Assembly: GCA_030589225.1 (NCBI GenBank)
Contig: JAUUWD010000063.1
Location: forward strand, 1 to 7,733
Length of the DNA: 7,733 nucleotides
Reading direction: 5' to 3'
From: Desulfobacteraceae bacterium
GTDB taxonomy: Bacteria; Desulfobacterota; DSM-4660; Desulfatiglandales; Desulfatiglandaceae
A model generated the notes under the pieces. That model made no database searches and was not told the origin of the DNA. It saw only the letters and a list, made by a program, of their open reading frames with translations. A program made the position numbers and the translations under genes. Shown piece after piece: positions 5,431-7,733 of the stretch; position 1 is the first letter of the stretch; each line of letters begins with the position of its first letter.

Positions 5431-5505
5431 ATGTCGTTGAATGAGAAAATTGATGAAGACTTGAAAACCGCGATCAAGGCGAAGGATGGGATGCGTAATT
5501 CCTGA
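5431..5505 (+). pseudogene. yqeY: truncated yqeY (GatB/YqeY family) N-terminus
   Basis: The frame from ATG 5431 encodes 24 residues, MSLNEKIDEDLKTAIKAKDG then MRNS, and a TGA at 5503-5505. The first 22 match the highly characteristic start of YqeY proteins (MSLLEKIxEDLKxAIKAKDxxR); intact members are about 150 residues. The similarity stops at the residue where family members continue with a leucine-rich helix (for example LSVLRML), and a hairpin element begins immediately. The rest of the gene does not occur in the window. YqeY is an uncharacterised tRNA-amidotransferase-like protein, often found near rpsU, dnaG and rpoD, and I believe sometimes beside mutS2 in deltaproteobacteria. This is therefore most likely a deletion or insertion remnant. 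A short regulatory peptide or an assembly join are alternatives. Confidence 0.7.
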
Positions 5506-5562
5506 ATCCCTATCCCGCGTTACGCGGGACTAAATCCATGTAAAAAGGACTTTTTACATGGG
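5506..5562. repeat. paired hairpin element between the yqeY remnant and mutS2
   Basis: Two tight inverted repeats lie 6 bp apart. The first is TCCCGCG (5513-5519), TTA, CGCGGGA (5523-5529), with a perfect 7-bp GC-rich stem. The second is CCATGTAAAAAG (5536-5547), GA, CTTTTTACATGG (5550-5561), with perfect 12-bp arms. Such compact GC hairpins resemble dispersed REP-like repeats. The element starts exactly where YqeY homology ends and stops about 26 bp before the family-typical mutS2 start, so it may be an inserted or recombination-scar sequence. Whether other copies exist cannot be seen here. Confidence 0.6.
5542..5560 (+). promoter_or_regulatory. Shine-Dalgarno and alternative mutS2 ATG inside a hairpin
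   Basis: AAGGA (5545-5549) lies 8 nt before an ATG at 5558-5560 that is in frame with mutS2. Both fall in the 26-nt inverted repeat at 5536-5561: the Shine-Dalgarno is in the left arm and loop, the ATG in the right arm. If the RNA folds, both are occluded and the apex shows GGAC. The downstream ATG at 5588 has only a weak AGAG 5 nt upstream, so the 5558 site may really be used. Confidence 0.5.
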
Positions 5563-5587
5563 CATCAAATTTAATAATAGAGCCTGC

Positions 5588-7733
5588 ATGAAAAAGCATA
5601 CATACCAGGTTCTCGAATACAATCGCCTGTTGGATATCTTATCCCGTTACGCTACATGTCCGATGGGCAAATCAAATTGCCTTTCCCTCAAACCGTCTAA
5701 TGATTTAGTATTTGTTGATAACGAGTTGAGGCTGGTTTCAGAAATGAAGCTCCTTCTGAAAGCCAGGGGGTTCGTGTCTTTGTCAGATCTCACCGACATA
5801 TTACCTTTTTTGAGAAAATCCAGCACTGAAGGATCATACCTGGAACCAAAAGAACTTTTGTGTATTCTCAGCCTTGCTCAGGCATGCCAGCAGTCGAAAA
5901 AATATCTTGAATCCCATCGATCTCTGTGTCCGAGGATGTATGACATTGTAAGGTATATGCCGAGTTGTGAGGCCCTGGTGAAAATATTGAAGGATGCGAT
6001 TTCCGCGACCGGTGGACTAAAGGATTCGGCAAGTCCTGCCTTAAAAAAGATCAGAGGAAAAAAGACCCGGCTAAGGTTAGATCTCCAGAAAAAATTGCAA
6101 AAAATTCAAAAATTGTCGGGCCTCTATGATGACAGGCAAGATCATTTAGTGACGGTCCGTGAAGGACGATATGTGATCGCATTGAGAACCGATCAAAAAT
6201 CACGCATTGAGGGGATCGTTCATGACTATTCTCAAACCCGGGTCACCTGCTTTCTTGAGCCGGTCGAAGTGATCACGGACAATAACCGAGTGGCTGAGCT
6301 GAGGCATGAAGAAAAGGCTGAGGAACATCGCATATTAATCAATTTAACCGGGATGGTAAGACATTTGGCCTCCGAGTTGGAATTTTTTCAGTCCCTGATC
6401 GGCAGGCTTGATGGACTTTATGCCAGGGCAAGATTCAGCGAAAGGCTGTCGTGTGTGATGCCGGAAATCGGCGACAAAAATCGCGTCGAACTGAAAAAGG
6501 CCAGAAACCCGATTCTTCAGGCCATGGCCTTGAATAGCAAAGATAAGGGTGAAAAGGTGGACGAACCTGTCCCTGTAGATATCCTGCTGGATGACCAGCA
6601 TAATATATTGATCATTTCAGGGCCTAACAGGGGAGGGAAAACAGTGACCCTCAAGACACTTGGTCTGATGGGCCTCATGACTCAAGCCGGTATCCATATC
6701 CCGGTAGAGGAAGGGAGCCATATGCCCATTTTCGATGAAATCATGGCGGATATCGGGGATGATCAGGACATCCAGACCGGCCTAAGCACCTTTTCAGCTC
6801 ATGCAGCCCATTTAAGCCACATTGTAAAACATGCGGGTCAAAAAAGCCTTATTATTATTGACGAACCAGGAATGGGAACTGATCCGGATGAAGGAGTAGC
6901 GCTTGCCATGTCAGCCCTGGACTTTCTTTCCGGACAGGGGACCCTTGCTGCTGTTTCTACTCATTTAAATCGACTGAAATCATACGGGTTGCTGAATGAG
7001 CGGGTCACTAACGCCTGTGTTGAATTCGATGCGGAAAAGAATCGTCCCACCTTCAGGCTAAGGTATGGATCTCCCGGGATTAGCCATGGCTTCGAAGTTG
7101 CCGAAGAAATGGGGATGCCTCTCAATATCCTTGACCGGGCAAGGACATATCTTGATCAGGACGAAGTCCGCTTGAATCGGCTCATAGACAAGTTAAATGC
7201 TCTGATGACCGAGACTACCCGCGAAAAGGCAGAGGTTGAGGACGTCAAGAGAAAGTATTATGCCACCACAAGAAAAATCAAAGAACGGCTCATTACTCTC
7301 GAAGCCGAGAAAAAAACCTTGTTGGAAGCAAAGCGGGTGGAGGCGGAAGACGTTATTAGAGAGGCAAAGGAGGAACTGAAACAGGCCATTAATCTGTTAA
7401 AAATGAAAAAAGAGTCAGCTCAGGCCTATGTGACCGAAGACTATGCCAGGATTAGTCGTGAATTAATGGACCATCTTGAACAGGGGCCTTATGAAGGGGG
7501 GCATTCTAAGCTCAAAGAGTTAAAAGAGGGTCAGTGGGTCTATCACAGGGGACTGAAGAAGAAAGGGATCATCCAGTCAATAGATCTTGCAGGCGGGCGA
7601 GCCCTGGTGATGCTTGGAAAGGTAAAGGTATCAACGGATATTCATGATCTGAAAATTGTTAAAGAGGACCGGGAATCCGCTTTGAATAAAGGCGGCCGAT
7701 CTGCATCCTGGGACCTGAAGGATTCCCCGGCAA
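5588..7733 (+). CDS. mutS2: MutS2 family ATPase/endonuclease (partial, C-terminus off window)
   Basis: At least 715 residues are open to the right edge without a stop. The N-terminal domain begins with VLEYNRLLDILSRYA, equivalent to the usual MutS2 start. The core holds RYVIALRTDQKSRIEGIVHD and EPVEVITDNNRVAELR, then the ABC-type ATPase: Walker A GPNRGGKT (345-352), LSTFSAH, Walker B LIIIDEPGMGTDPDEG with D425-E426, and the switch THL. A long charged coiled coil (about 517-615) and a KOW-like segment (GQWVYHRGLKKKGIIQSI) follow. The Smr nuclease domain expected at about 720-790 lies beyond the window. MutS2 proteins suppress homologous recombination or, in Bacillus, split collided ribosomes; which role applies here is unknown. 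Walker B has DEPG where I expect DELG. The ATG at 5588 fits the family start; 5558 would add ten residues and has the better Shine-Dalgarno. Confidence 0.95.
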   Translation, partial: MKKHTYQVLEYNRLLDILSRYATCPMGKSNCLSLKPSNDLVFVDNELRLVSEMKLLLKARGFVSLSDLTDILPFLRKSSTEGSYLEPKELLCILSLAQACQQSKKYLESHRSLCPRMYDIVRYMPSCEALVKILKDAISATGGLKDSASPALKKIRGKKTRLRLDLQKKLQKIQKLSGLYDDRQDHLVTVREGRYVIALRTDQKSRIEGIVHDYSQTRVTCFLEPVEVITDNNRVAELRHEEKAEEHRILINLTGMVRHLASELEFFQSLIGRLDGLYARARFSERLSCVMPEIGDKNRVELKKARNPILQAMALNSKDKGEKVDEPVPVDILLDDQHNILIISGPNRGGKTVTLKTLGLMGLMTQAGIHIPVEEGSHMPIFDEIMADIGDDQDIQTGLSTFSAHAAHLSHIVKHAGQKSLIIIDEPGMGTDPDEGVALAMSALDFLSGQGTLAAVSTHLNRLKSYGLLNERVTNACVEFDAEKNRPTFRLRYGSPGISHGFEVAEEMGMPLNILDRARTYLDQDEVRLNRLIDKLNALMTETTREKAEVEDVKRKYYATTRKIKERLITLEAEKKTLLEAKRVEAEDVIREAKEELKQAINLLKMKKESAQAYVTEDYARISRELMDHLEQGPYEGGHSKLKELKEGQWVYHRGLKKKGIIQSIDLAGGRALVMLGKVKVSTDIHDLKIVKEDRESALNKGGRSASWDLKDSPA

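Overview
The window looks like chromosome from a mesophilic, moderately AT-rich Gram-negative bacterium. The best guess is a Desulfobacterota/deltaproteobacterial lineage such as Desulfobacterales. The reasons are the mix of gene families (a short FHA-GAF protein, a lipoprotein-type MltF, a histidine cluster interrupted by a lipoprotein, MutS2 next to a YqeY start) and intergenic spaces filled with small inverted or tandem repeats. That placement is inference from gene content, not a database result.

Layout: the left edge may hold the last codons of a plus-strand membrane protein (3-68), followed by an inverted-repeat element (about 109-185). Two minus-strand genes follow: an FHA-GAF signalling protein (212-1105) and, upstream of it, the lytic transglycosylase mltF (1306-2745). 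They are separated by a 200-bp spacer with a 7-nt periodic repeat. A divergent intergenic region (2746-3134) carries a degenerate tandem repeat, a palindrome and candidate promoters for both directions. A compact plus-strand cluster follows: hisB (3135-3725), an uncharacterised lipoprotein (3748-4497 plus stop) and hisA (4502-5233). hisA starts with TTG, one base after the lipoprotein stop and behind a strong Shine-Dalgarno sequence. hisH and hisF, which often accompany these genes, are absent from the window.

The 350 bp after hisA are the most information-rich non-coding stretch. They hold a promoter-like TTGACA/TATAAT pair overlapped by a perfect 10-bp inverted repeat, then several consecutive hairpins, then a 24-codon ORF that reads as the N-terminus of YqeY (GatB/YqeY family) and stops abruptly. 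After that come two tight hairpins. The second hairpin contains both a Shine-Dalgarno sequence and an in-frame ATG of mutS2. mutS2 (from 5588, or 5558) runs off the right edge with its C-terminal Smr domain not yet reached.

Functionally the window is mostly housekeeping: histidine biosynthesis steps 4 and 6, peptidoglycan remodelling, signalling, and DNA recombination control or ribosome rescue. I see no CRISPR, phage, transposase, tRNA or rRNA, and no clear novel multi-gene system. The points most worth a second look are the truncated yqeY, the structured leader in front of it, and the start-codon hairpin of mutS2.
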